DNA from: Leptospiraceae bacterium
GTDB taxonomy: Bacteria; Spirochaetota; Leptospiria; Leptospirales; Leptospiraceae
Direction: 5' to 3'
Assembly (NCBI GenBank): GCA_024233835.1
Contig: JACKPC010000007.1
Span: forward strand, 62,001-126,000
Length of the DNA stretch: 64,000 nt
Shown here: piece after piece, positions 51,784 to 60,383 of the stretch
Layout: each line of letters starts with the position of its first letter
Numbering within the stretch: position 1 is the stretch's first letter
Notes under the pieces: model-generated
Database searches by the model: none
The model's input: only the letters and a program-made list of their open reading frames with translations
What the model was told of the DNA's origin: nothing
Translations under genes and position numbers: made by a program

Positions 51784-51930
51784 TTTATGATCTCCTACTA
51801 TAAAGGGTTTGAAAATGCAAAAATGGAACAAAAATTTTCTATGAAATAGGAAGCCGAACTGGACTTTTGGGATAATTTCTGAGATTTTTTTTCAAAAGCT
51901 GACGGCTGTTTAGCTGATCGCTGGCAGCCT
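51784..51930. other. spacer with dispersed repeat
   Basis: Contains an AGCTGACGGCTG repeat at 51897-51908, exact inverted mate of 50546-50557. Nothing coding. Confidence 0.45.
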
Positions 51931-52007
51931 GCATCTGGCTTGCATCTGGCTTGCATCTGGCTTGCATCTGGCTTGTATCTGGCTTGTATCTGGCTTGTAT
52001 CTGGCTA
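51931..52007. repeat. 11-bp tandem repeat, seven units
   Basis: Seven contiguous copies of GCATCTGGCTT. The first four carry GCAT and the last three GTAT, so the array grew from two variant units. The unit length is close to one helical turn. It is not a CRISPR array: no spacers. Confidence 0.9.
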
Positions 52008-52232
52008 CTTCTGACTTACTCCAAGCTTGCTTCTGGCTTGCTTACTTTAAAAAAGGATTTTAAAAAAACATATTAAGAATGATATAACTACACAGTTACA
52101 AAAACTGGACAAAAGACGAACTGGATAGTTATGACTATTTTATTATGCGAGAACAGGATGAAAGAGGAAGGGTGCTGTGCAAATCACTTCTCTCTGGATG
52201 TTGAACAACATGACCAAACAAAGGAATTTTGA
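52008..52232. other. spacer before the methyltransferase-like gene
   Basis: 225 bp, with degenerate continuation of the repeat (CTTGCTTCTGGCTTGCTT). No gene; the short peptides it encodes lack start signals. Confidence 0.35.
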
Positions 52233-52793
52233 ATGAGATACGTTTCTATAGGTTTAATAATTCTTTTCTATATTTTTTTCTTCTTAAGAGCACTTATTTT
52301 AAAAAATAAGATTGGTAGAAGTATAAAAGCAAATGATTTAGTTTTAAATATCGCCATTCTTTGTGCGGGAATTTCAAGTTTCCTTTTCATTCTCCAAATG
52401 ACTGTGCCATCCTTCGGGAAATATATATTTACCATACCCCACATTTACTACATTGAAATTGCAGGAACTATCCTTATTGCAATTGGCTTAATTTTTAGTA
52501 CGATAGCATCATTAAACCTTGGAAATTCTTGGAGAGTTGGTGTTCATGAACAGGAAAAGACATCTTTGGTCACAACCGGAATTTACAAAATATCACGTAA
52601 TCCATACTTTTTCTTTTATGATATCGTACTTATTGGTCTTTCATTATCATCATTTTCAATGATTGTTACAACATTTTCTCTGGCGACGATAATTTTGTTT
52701 CACTTGTTGATTCTCAAGGAAGAAAAATATTTAGATAGTGTTCATGGTGATGATTACAAAAAATACAAAAAGGAAACAAGAAGATATATCTGA
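52233..52793 (+). CDS. isoprenylcysteine carboxyl methyltransferase-like membrane protein
   Basis: 186 aa with about five membrane helices. The family signature is in the C-terminal half: VTTGIYKISRNPYFFFYDIVLIGL (xGxYxxxRNPxY), then EEKYLDSVHGDDYKKYKKETRRYI, the terminal E-E-x-Y-x-x-Y pattern of ICMT/PEMT-type methyltransferases. Such proteins use S-adenosylmethionine to methylate lipids or small hydrophobic compounds; in bacteria the substrate is often unknown. After the stop, AACGTTAAAGGGC resembles the boxes at 5046 and 43011, so it may be a cassette gene. Confidence 0.8.
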   Translation: MRYVSIGLIILFYIFFFLRALILKNKIGRSIKANDLVLNIAILCAGISSFLFILQMTVPSFGKYIFTIPHIYYIEIAGTILIAIGLIFSTIASLNLGNSWRVGVHEQEKTSLVTTGIYKISRNPYFFFYDIVLIGLSLSSFSMIVTTFSLATIILFHLLILKEEKYLDSVHGDDYKKYKKETRRYI

Positions 52794-52837
52794 ATGGTCG
52801 CACAACAGCGAACGTTAAAGGGCATTTTTTGGATGGA
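52794..52837. repeat. short attC-like box after the methyltransferase gene
   Basis: GCACAACAGCGAACGTTAAAGGGC, with AACGTTAAAG as a possible GTTRRRY-like box. Too short to be a full site; the match to the other elements is limited. Confidence 0.25.
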
Positions 52838-53392
52838 TTAAAAAAAATCTAAAAAAGTGCTAAGTTTTTGAACTTTGATAATATTTCTTGATTTTGAGTC
52901 AGTTACTCGCAAGTAACATTCATGCTTTGATATAGCATCTTGTATACATTCACATTGTTTATCTGTGCTTATCAATTCATAAAATTTTAACTTTTGAGGG
53001 CTGTATTTTTTACTTAGAGTCCATAATTTTTTGCGAACACCCTTGGTTCTAACAGTACCTATATCTTTATTGTATTTAATCTTAAACCACTCACTTGATT
53101 CACTTCCTCCATGGATTACTTTCTCTGCGTATTGCAGGTGACCCAGTATTCTTAGTTTTTTTTCAGAATCAATGTCGGATATTACGGTGAGACCTCTTTT
53201 TGAAGAAGCATAATATTCAGTTTTTATAAATTTAGGAAATTCACTTTTTAGATTGATCTCTTCTGAAACTATTTCACGATCGATACTGTTTAAAAATTGA
53301 TTTTGGGAATCAATTTTTTCTTTATGTTTTGAATGTTCATTATTGCATTGCAAAAGAGTCAATATAATAAACATATAAATAAGTAATTTCAT
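52838..53392 (-). CDS. lipoprotein with SH3-like segment
   Basis: 184 aa. Signal ends with TLLQC (Cys16). The middle, ASSKRGLTVISDIDSEKKLRILGHLQYAEKV...SEWFKIKYNKDIGTV, has the pattern of a bacterial SH3-like domain (small beta barrel, often binding peptidoglycan). The C-terminus has four cysteines (QCECIQDAISKHECYL) and a beta end. Function unknown. It is convergent with the ICMT-like gene. Confidence 0.65.
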   Translation of the reverse strand: MKLLIYMFIILTLLQCNNEHSKHKEKIDSQNQFLNSIDREIVSEEINLKSEFPKFIKTEYYASSKRGLTVISDIDSEKKLRILGHLQYAEKVIHGGSESSEWFKIKYNKDIGTVRTKGVRKKLWTLSKKYSPQKLKFYELISTDKQCECIQDAISKHECYLRVTDSKSRNIIKVQKLSTFLDFF

Positions 53393-53749
53393 TTATTAAA
53401 ATCCTCAACAACTTAAATTTGACCTCCGGCTTCAGCACTGCCAGGGGTGGTTCATGATATGCTTTACTTGAAACTCTCCGAAGTAGAGTTTCGAGGAATT
53501 AAACCCGAAAGATAAAACTAAAATGAAGGAAAAAATAGCAAGCATTATAAAAGATTAAAAGAAGATATAAAACCTGTATTCTTTTGCCAGGCCCTAATTT
53601 CTAACCCCGGGCCCTCGGGAAAGGTTTTGGTTTGTAAAATTTTATTTTAAAAGTCCTTGAAGTTAACAGGGAAACCTACCGCTTTTTTACATGATTATAT
53701 TTTCTGCTTGCCCGATTTTCGATTCCTCCAATTTACTTGGAACATACGT
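53393..53749. other. gene-free spacer with an 8-bp hairpin
   Basis: 357 bp. It includes GAAACTCT-CCGAAGT-AGAGTTTC (53470-53492), a perfect 8-bp stem, and small runs of repeats around 53440. No gene supported; it marks the right edge of the accessory island. Confidence 0.4.
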
Positions 53750-54550
53750 ATGCCAAACCAGAATAACTTTTTTTCATTTATTCCCCATCCCCGTTTTCCT
53801 GAAGAATACGAAATTTGCCAAAAAACAGGAGCCTGCCGCTATTTAAAAGCCAGGAGCCGGGAATACAGTGATACTTATTTTTCTGAAGAATACAAAAATC
53901 AGTATAAAAAAACCTATTACGAGGATGAATCCGCTCTTCGTAAACTGGCTCAAAGAAGACTTGCTATATTATCAAACTTTATAAACCCTGAGGGAAAAAG
54001 TTTACTGGAAATTGGCTGTGCAGCCGGTTTTTTCCTACATGAAGCCCAAAAAACCGGGTTTAAAACCACGGGAATTGAACTTTCCCAAACCGAAACCGCT
54101 TATGCAAGAAATTTAGGTCTGAACATTTTCTGTACTTCTTATCTTGACTTTGAAAGCCCCGAACTGTATCATGTTATCTGTGCCTTCTTTGTACTGGAGC
54201 ACTTCGACAGGCAACAGGAAGTCCTGGAAAAAATGGTTGGAAGTCTGGAAAAGGGTGGGTTTATATTCTTGGCCCTTCCCTCTTTGAAAGGACCTACATA
54301 TACAACAAATCCGGAAGAGTGGTTTAAAACACACCCGGAGGACCATTTTATAGATTACTCACCGGACTCAATTCGAAAGGTTTTTTTAGCCTACGGGATG
54401 GAGCTTGTCTACAAAGAGCCCATGTCTTACCATCCTGCAAGAGATAAGGGAGTTCGGGGTATGTTTCCGCTCAAACATTTTTACAGGCAACTGGCCGGGT
54501 GGGACTGTTATGGAGACACAATGCAGGTTTTATTTCGCAAAAACAAATGA
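53750..54550 (+). CDS. class I SAM-dependent methyltransferase
   Basis: 266 aa. I place the start at ATG 53750 (MPNQNNFF...), since the part upstream to 53657 reads like spacer. The Rossmann core has LLEIGCAAGFFLHEAQKTGFKTTGIELSQTETAYARN (motif I E-x-G-x-x-x-G-x), HVICAFFVLEHFDRQQEVLEKM and GGFIFLALPS, matching the methyltransferase-11/12 branch. It is a small-molecule or glycan methyltransferase; the substrate is not evident. It is followed by a helicase gene after about 100 bp. Confidence 0.85.
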   Translation: MPNQNNFFSFIPHPRFPEEYEICQKTGACRYLKARSREYSDTYFSEEYKNQYKKTYYEDESALRKLAQRRLAILSNFINPEGKSLLEIGCAAGFFLHEAQKTGFKTTGIELSQTETAYARNLGLNIFCTSYLDFESPELYHVICAFFVLEHFDRQQEVLEKMVGSLEKGGFIFLALPSLKGPTYTTNPEEWFKTHPEDHFIDYSPDSIRKVFLAYGMELVYKEPMSYHPARDKGVRGMFPLKHFYRQLAGWDCYGDTMQVLFRKNK

Positions 54551-54654
54551 GAGAGGAGGAGGATTGCACGAGCAGAAAAGAAAACAAAACGCTCAATCAC
54601 GATTTACACAAACAGTTCAAAACAAAAACAAAACTGTTTTTGGGAGTATAATAA

Positions 54655-56280
54655 ATGAAATTTACTGAATTAGACTTACATGAGAATTTGCATAAAGCTA
54701 TCGCGGATCAGGGTTTCGAAGCCCTTACTCCTATTCAAGAAAAAGCAATACCTCATATTTTACAGGGAAGAGATTTAAGCGGGCTTGCCCAGACCGGTAC
54801 AGGCAAGACAATTTGCTTTCTACTTCCTATTATTCAAAATCTGTATACACAAACACATACTGAAGGACACCTTGCGCTTATCCTCGCACCAACCCGGGAA
54901 CTTGTTATGCAGATTTGTGAAGAAGCTGAAAAGCTTCTGAAATACAGCGATCAAAAAATAGCTACCATCATCGGAGGAGTAGGTTATAAAGAGCAGGAAA
55001 AAACCCTTCAAGAAAATGCTGCTCTTGTTATTGCTACCCCTGGAAGATTAATTGACCACATTCGTTCCGGCAAACTGAATTTAAAAAACATCCAGTATTT
55101 TGTATTGGATGAAGCCGACAGAATGTTTGATATGGGTTTTATACGGGACATTCGCTACGTAATGAGACATTGCCCGGAAAAAAAACAAACCCTTCTCTTT
55201 TCTGCGACTATGTCGTATTATGTAATTCGCCTGGCCTCAGACCACCTCAAAGATCCTCTCGAAATTAAAGTCGAATCCGAGAAAATCACAACAGATAATA
55301 TCGAACAGAGGGTATACCACCTGGGTAGAGAAGAAAAATTTCCTTATCTGGTAAATACGATCCTTGAAGAAGCCAAAGATAAGGATTTCGGTCAGGGAAT
55401 TATCTTTACCAACCTGAAAATGATGGTAACAGATATTGTAAATACACTGAGACGTTTTGGAATCCCGGCTACAGGAATCTCATCTATGCTGGATCAGAAG
55501 AAACGAATTAAGCTTTTAAAAGATTTTAAGCTGGGTAAATACAGGTACATGGTGGCTACCGATGTAGCCTCCAGGGGACTCGATATAGAAAGTATAGATA
55601 CAGTGTATAATTTTGATCTTCCGAGTGATACAGAAAGCTATGTACACAGGGTAGGTAGAACAGCAAGGGCAGGAAGAAGCGGTAAAGCGCTAAATTTCTG
55701 TTCTGAGTTTGACTACCAGGAACTGGAAAGAATAGAAAAGTTTTTACAGTACAAAATTCCTATAGGAGAAATAAGGGAAGACTATCTGAAATTCCCTGTT
55801 AACGAAGTGGATAATTACGAAAGATTTAACGATAGGGGAAGAGATGTTCGCTCTTCCAATGATAGTAATGGAAACTGGAAAAAGAATAACGGTAATTACA
55901 AATCCCGTAAAAAACAGAACCAGCAGGGAGAAGGACCCAAACATTTTCATAGAAAATCCAAACTTAAGAAATTCCAGAAGTTTAATCAGGATAAGCCGAC
56001 TTACAAAGAAAATGTAGAACAGGCCGAGATGTTTTTAGAAAAAGCCGGGGATTTACTTCCCATAAATAAACCGGTAAAAGATTTCCCAAAACCCAAAAAG
56101 AAAAATTTTAAAGATAAGAGAAAGCAACAAAAAAATAATAACCCCGATTATTCCAAAAAAAATAGGGGCGAATACGAGAAATCAAAAAGAAATCTTTTTG
56201 ATATCAACGATGAACCGAACAAAGAAAACCAGAAACCCGATTCAATTTGGAAAAAAATACGTTCTTTCTTCGGGCGTTAA
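54655..56280 (+). CDS. DEAD-box ATP-dependent RNA helicase
   Basis: 541 aa. All motifs are intact: Q-motif GFEALTPIQEKAIP, AQTGTGKT, PTRELVMQI, TPGRL, VLDEAD, SAT, and HRVGRTARAGRSG. The C-terminal 150 residues are very basic and low-complexity (NNGNYKSRKKQNQQGEG..., KNFKDKRKQQKNNN), an RNA-binding tail like that of RhlE or DeaD. It likely serves in RNA turnover or cold-adaptive ribosome assembly. Its last 34 bp overlap the start of the amidase gene, in another frame. Confidence 0.92.
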   Translation: MKFTELDLHENLHKAIADQGFEALTPIQEKAIPHILQGRDLSGLAQTGTGKTICFLLPIIQNLYTQTHTEGHLALILAPTRELVMQICEEAEKLLKYSDQKIATIIGGVGYKEQEKTLQENAALVIATPGRLIDHIRSGKLNLKNIQYFVLDEADRMFDMGFIRDIRYVMRHCPEKKQTLLFSATMSYYVIRLASDHLKDPLEIKVESEKITTDNIEQRVYHLGREEKFPYLVNTILEEAKDKDFGQGIIFTNLKMMVTDIVNTLRRFGIPATGISSMLDQKKRIKLLKDFKLGKYRYMVATDVASRGLDIESIDTVYNFDLPSDTESYVHRVGRTARAGRSGKALNFCSEFDYQELERIEKFLQYKIPIGEIREDYLKFPVNEVDNYERFNDRGRDVRSSNDSNGNWKKNNGNYKSRKKQNQQGEGPKHFHRKSKLKKFQKFNQDKPTYKENVEQAEMFLEKAGDLLPINKPVKDFPKPKKKNFKDKRKQQKNNNPDYSKKNRGEYEKSKRNLFDINDEPNKENQKPDSIWKKIRSFFGR

Positions 56281-57374
56281 CCAGCCTATTATTTTTAGGT
56301 TTACTTTCCCCTATTTTTGCAGAAGAGAAAATTCCTCTGCAATACGGGGGGAAGTATATCAGGTTTAGTGAATTAACCCATATTTTTCAAAGCCTGAAAA
56401 TTCGTCTTCACAACCCTACTCTCTTAGGAAAACTCTATTCCAAAACTACCAGAAAATCCCTGCGATTTCGGATAGATTCCTATTTTTATCAGCATAAAAG
56501 TCTGACAAAAAAACTTCCCGAGCCCATCCGCTACCGAAAACGAGACATATTTCTGCCGGTATTTCTTTTAGATACCATTTTCCTGGATATTCTCGATATG
56601 GATGTTGTATATGAAGCTGATAAAGAGTCTCTCAATATAATCAGTGTTTCCGAAAAAGAAGCCATACATCCTGAAAAAATCGAGTTGAAATATATTATTC
56701 TCGATGCAGGACACGGTGGTTCCGACCCTGGGGCCATCGCCGGTGACAAAACCTATGAAAAAGATGTTACCCTGAAAGTAGTTTACTTCTTAGAAAAGCT
56801 CCTTCGAAAACGCTTTCCTGAACTGAAAGTAATCCTGACTCGAAAAGACGATACCTTCATTCCCCTGAAGGAGCGAACCCATATTGGAAACGAAAAACTC
56901 AATACCAGCACCAATTCTATTTTTGTCAGCCTGCATTGTAATGCGGCTTTTAATGATAAAGCCAATGGTATGGAAATTTATTATCTCGACCAGACAAGGC
57001 GATTGGAAAGCTATCGAGAATATTCTATCATCCAGAAAAACCTCATTCCTCCGGGCAGAAAAATGGAGATAAGACAGATTCAAAGCGGGATGATGTCAAG
57101 CCTTATCCAGAGACGAAGCCTGAGGCTCGCCGAAACCATTCACTACAAACTTAGAAACGAGCTTCATCCGAGAATTATCAGCCGGGGAGTGAAACGGGAA
57201 AATTTTCACGTTTTACGAGAAAGTCTTATGCCCGCGGTACTCGTGGAAATGGGCTTTATTTCTCATCCCCTCGAAAATAAGTTGTTATTTGATAGGAAAA
57301 TCCAGATGAAAATCGCGGAAGGGATTGCGGAAGGCATTCGATTGTTTGCCCGAAGCAAAGATGTGCAGAGTTAA
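56247..57374 (+). CDS. N-acetylmuramoyl-L-alanine amidase (Amidase_3)
   Basis: 375 aa. The start is TTG 56247 inside the helicase gene; it gives a proper signal peptide (FLRALTSLLFLGLLSPIFAEE). N-terminal about 150 residues resemble an AMIN-like beta domain. The Amidase_3 catalytic domain starts at YIILDAGHGGSDPGAIAG (His, zinc ligand) and includes SIFVSLHCNAAFN (His) and the end AVLVEMGFISHP (Glu). It would cleave the bond between MurNAc and the peptide stem during division. All zinc ligands are present. The next gene follows after 2 bp. Confidence 0.9.
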   Translation: MEKNTFFLRALTSLLFLGLLSPIFAEEKIPLQYGGKYIRFSELTHIFQSLKIRLHNPTLLGKLYSKTTRKSLRFRIDSYFYQHKSLTKKLPEPIRYRKRDIFLPVFLLDTIFLDILDMDVVYEADKESLNIISVSEKEAIHPEKIELKYIILDAGHGGSDPGAIAGDKTYEKDVTLKVVYFLEKLLRKRFPELKVILTRKDDTFIPLKERTHIGNEKLNTSTNSIFVSLHCNAAFNDKANGMEIYYLDQTRRLESYREYSIIQKNLIPPGRKMEIRQIQSGMMSSLIQRRSLRLAETIHYKLRNELHPRIISRGVKRENFHVLRESLMPAVLVEMGFISHPLENKLLFDRKIQMKIAEGIAEGIRLFARSKDVQS

Positions 57375-57376
57375 AA

Positions 57377-58135
57377 ATGAAAAAAATATTTCGATTATTC
57401 ACTACAGTTAGCAAACGGATTCTATCTATATCCGCCGGAAATTATTCAAAGAAAGATACACGCTTTCTCTTTTTTTATTTCTCCTGGTTCTTTGCCCTTA
57501 TGTTTTATATGGGCTTCTACCTCGTGGGGAAAAACCCCTTAAGTTTGCTTCTACCTTTTTCCCATTTCCATTTTCCCGTACCAGAAAAACGCTCTGATAA
57601 AACTCTCTATCTATCAGATGGTCAGGGGAATGTTTTTAAATCTTCGAGAAAAGTTTATTTTGAAAAAGGAAGGCTACAGGACAATATCCTTATCCTGATT
57701 TCTGAAATTGGAAAATCCCCTTACTATGAAATGGACAATAGCTCTGATTTGCTCCAGCTCAATCAGAATCTAAAAAAACTTCCCGGTTTAGAAACAGCGA
57801 TTATCTCGATCTGGTATTTACAGGATTCCTCTCGTTTAATTCTGGATCTAAGAGAAAAGACTATCCACAAGGAACTTGCAAGGTTGCGATTCCGGGTGGG
57901 ACGTATTAAAGCAGATAGCATTTATGATTCTAATTTTGAAGAAGAGAAAGAAGAACGAAAAAAAGAAACAAAGAAAATTCGTTATAACTTCTTAAAGTCC
58001 ACATTTCTTTCTATAGAAAAAACCCTCTTTGATAATTTTCCAGAAGTTAAGTCTATAGAATTTCGACTGGATGGTCAGATGAAACAAATAGAGGGACTGG
58101 ACTACGATCTTACAAGTTCCAAAAAAAGAAGTTAA
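57377..58135 (+). CDS. GerMN-like membrane-anchored protein
   Basis: 252 aa. One membrane helix at about 28-50 (FLFFYFSWFFALMFYMGFYLV). The rest is periplasmic with a beta/alpha pattern, TLYLSDGQGNVFKSSRKVYFEKGRLQDNILILISEIGKSPY..., which resembles a GerMN module. A basic/acidic linker (EEEKEERKKETKK) follows and a helical segment closes the protein. It is coupled to the amidase gene, so a role in sporulation-like or division-related peptidoglycan remodelling is implied only by context. The family assignment is tentative. Confidence 0.5.
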   Translation: MKKIFRLFTTVSKRILSISAGNYSKKDTRFLFFYFSWFFALMFYMGFYLVGKNPLSLLLPFSHFHFPVPEKRSDKTLYLSDGQGNVFKSSRKVYFEKGRLQDNILILISEIGKSPYYEMDNSSDLLQLNQNLKKLPGLETAIISIWYLQDSSRLILDLREKTIHKELARLRFRVGRIKADSIYDSNFEEEKEERKKETKKIRYNFLKSTFLSIEKTLFDNFPEVKSIEFRLDGQMKQIEGLDYDLTSSKKRS

Positions 58136-58172
58136 GAACCTGCTTTATAATAGCCTGTAAGCAAAACTTTAC

Positions 58173-58469
58173 TTAGAGGCTATATTTCTTTAAAGAATCG
58201 AGGCACGATGGACAGTATTTTGCAGAGGGTTCACTTTTTATAAGGTATTCTCTCGCTGCTTCGTTCTGGGTATAAACCATAATTTGTTTTCGAGAAATAG
58301 GTTCTCCGCAGAAAAATTGCATTTTATCGTCCTGCCTGGTTTTATAACCAATATGTGTTTGATTTCTCATATTACTCATACCCACACAAAATAACGGAAT
58401 AAAGCCCCTTTTCGTTTCCTGTTCCGGGCCGGGAACCTGTGCTTTTTTTTTCCAGGGCCAAAAATTCAT
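58173..58469 (-). CDS. small cysteine-containing protein, unknown function
   Basis: 98 aa without signal peptide. Cysteines occur in PLFCVG, FFCGEP and YCPSC; the last is CxxC and could bind zinc with FCGEP. The N-terminus MNFWPWKKKAQVPGPEQE is basic and unstructured. No family recognised. It is convergent with the GerMN-like gene; the coding assignment rests on an uninterrupted frame and reasonable start. Confidence 0.5.
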   Translation of the reverse strand: MNFWPWKKKAQVPGPEQETKRGFIPLFCVGMSNMRNQTHIGYKTRQDDKMQFFCGEPISRKQIMVYTQNEAAREYLIKSEPSAKYCPSCLDSLKKYSL

Positions 58470-58571
58470 ATATTTAAATGCTCCTTTTTATGCAGGGTGA
58501 AGACTTGCGATAAACAGTTTTATCAATATTTTCTTTCATTGTTTTCCGACAAGAACTTTATTCCGAAAAGC

Positions 58572-59144
58572 CTATTTATGAAAGTGATAAACATTTAGAT
58601 TAAAGTCCTCCCGGTTTATAGTATAAGAGTCAATTCTATAAAGGCCAGCTTCTAATTTAAATATGTCAAAGTCACTATCCTTAATGTAAGGATTCTCACC
58701 ATGCTCGGTAGAACTCATCAATTGAAGAGGACCCGGTATCTTCCATTCCATGGAATCATCAGGACAAAGAGTTAATAAAGAAAGCCCGGAAAGAAGCCTT
58801 TCCAGTTCGTCATTTCTCTTATTGGAAGCAAAATTACCTTCTTCAGAAATTATGCAATTAGACTCTTTATGGATTCCGAGTCTATACGGGCTGGACAAAA
58901 CCAGGGCCTGACCGCCTTCTATATCCAGAAGATGCAAATCTTTCTTATCCTGAAAACTACAGGCTCTATCGAAATCAGTTTCAGGAAAATCAAAATCAAA
59001 GCTATCACAGATATCATACTTCCCGCTCGGAACGATAAGGTCAGGATATTCAGAGTAAGAAGGTATATAAAACCCCCGATAGTTTTTAAGAATGGATAGC
59101 GGAACCAGGATTGGAGGAGTTTTATAAAACCATAACCATTTCAT
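58572..59144 (-). CDS. Imm21-like immunity protein
   Basis: 190 aa. The Imm21 pattern is visible: WLWFYKTPPILVPLSILKNYRGF at the start and DFDRACSFQDKKDLHLLDIEGGQALVLSSPYRLG in the middle (aligned with R-A-C-x-V-x-D ... GGxALVL). These proteins protect against polymorphic toxins delivered by competitors. No toxin gene is next to it, so it may be an orphan defence. The C-terminal half is divergent. It lies alone between the small Cys protein and dusA. Confidence 0.6.
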   Translation of the reverse strand: MKWLWFYKTPPILVPLSILKNYRGFYIPSYSEYPDLIVPSGKYDICDSFDFDFPETDFDRACSFQDKKDLHLLDIEGGQALVLSSPYRLGIHKESNCIISEEGNFASNKRNDELERLLSGLSLLTLCPDDSMEWKIPGPLQLMSSTEHGENPYIKDSDFDIFKLEAGLYRIDSYTINREDFNLNVYHFHK

Positions 59145-59305
59145 TGTTTTCTAAAATACCTGATAGAACTTTTAAAACCATCTAATAAAATATCTTCAGC
59201 CGGGTAAAGAAAAAATCATTCGGAACTTAAAGAATCAATATAAGCTTGACTTTTTTCTTCAAACTCGCAAAGCTTATCTTATTCATTCCAAGAGCCAAAT
59301 CGAAT

Positions 59306-60289
59306 ATGCAATCCATTCCTGTCTTAACTCAACCTCTCAGTATAGCACCTATGATGGATTGGACAGATAGATACTACCGTTACCTGATGAGGTTAATTAC
59401 AAGAAAAACCCTTCTCTATACAGAAATGGTAACAACACCTGCTCTTTTGCACGGTAACAGAAAAAACTTCCTTCAATTCAATAAATTCGAAAAACCTCTT
59501 GTCTTACAATTAGGAGGAGATAATCCTTCTGAGCTTATGTTTGCCGCCAGGCTTGCAGAAGAATGGGGCTATTCCGGGATCAATTTAAATGTGGGCTGTC
59601 CGAGCGATAGGGTTCAAAATGGTAATTTTGGAGCCTGCCTTATGGCCAATCCGCATCTGGTAGGAGAATGCCTACTAAGCATGCAAAATGTCGTAAAGAT
59701 TCCCGTAAGCATAAAACACCGCATCGGTATTGATGGCTATGAAACCTACCAAGACTTGCAGAATTTTGTATCCCTTGTCTCTTCTTATGGATGTAAGCAT
59801 TTTATAATACACGCAAGAGTTGCTATTTTAAAAGGCCTTTCTCCTCTTGAAAATCGGACAATTCCTCCGCTTCGCTATGAAGATGTTTATAAAATAAAAA
59901 AGGAGTTTCCGGATTTACAGATAGATATAAATGGTGGAATCAGAGATTTTACTACAGCAAAAAAACAGCTAAAATTTGTAGATTCTGTTATGATAGGAAG
60001 AGAAGCCTATGAAAATCCATTCCTATTCGAGAAGGCTGATTCTACTTTTTTTGGAGAGGAATATAAACCTAAAAAGAGAAAACAAATTTTAGAAGAGCTT
60101 TCCTTTTACCTTCAAGAAGAGGTAGGGAAAGGTCAAAAACCATCTGCCATTCTTCGACATTGCTTAAACCTCTATAAGGGTGTTTCCGGTTCAAAACAGT
60201 ACAAAAGGTTTCTAACAGAAAATATGTATAAGAATCAGGGTATAGAGTTTTTTAAAGATTTACTCAAAGAACTTCCGGAGGAAATTTAA
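59306..60289 (+). CDS. dusA: tRNA-dihydrouridine synthase DusA
   Basis: 327 aa from ATG 59306, preferred over the open frame from 59246 because conserved sequence begins with LSIAPMMDWTDRYYRYLMR. FMN-dependent reductase that reduces U20/U20a in tRNA D-loops. The catalytic Cys lies in INLNVGCPSDRVQNGNFGACLM, followed by HARVAILKGLSPLENRTIPPLRYEDVY, a segment specific to the DusA branch, and DINGGI. Full length. It stands alone between convergent and co-directional genes. Confidence 0.93.
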   Translation: MQSIPVLTQPLSIAPMMDWTDRYYRYLMRLITRKTLLYTEMVTTPALLHGNRKNFLQFNKFEKPLVLQLGGDNPSELMFAARLAEEWGYSGINLNVGCPSDRVQNGNFGACLMANPHLVGECLLSMQNVVKIPVSIKHRIGIDGYETYQDLQNFVSLVSSYGCKHFIIHARVAILKGLSPLENRTIPPLRYEDVYKIKKEFPDLQIDINGGIRDFTTAKKQLKFVDSVMIGREAYENPFLFEKADSTFFGEEYKPKKRKQILEELSFYLQEEVGKGQKPSAILRHCLNLYKGVSGSKQYKRFLTENMYKNQGIEFFKDLLKELPEEI

Positions 60290-60383
60290 TTTTTTTGTCC
60301 CATTTTTCCCCTTTTTTTTGACTTGAAATTTATTTCCGAGAGATTATACTGGAGAAGATAATAGTTATACCCGCAGGACACAA

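Noticed and set aside
51931..52007. CRISPR array
   Set aside because: Repeats of 11 bp are directly adjacent with no spacers, and no cas gene is near.
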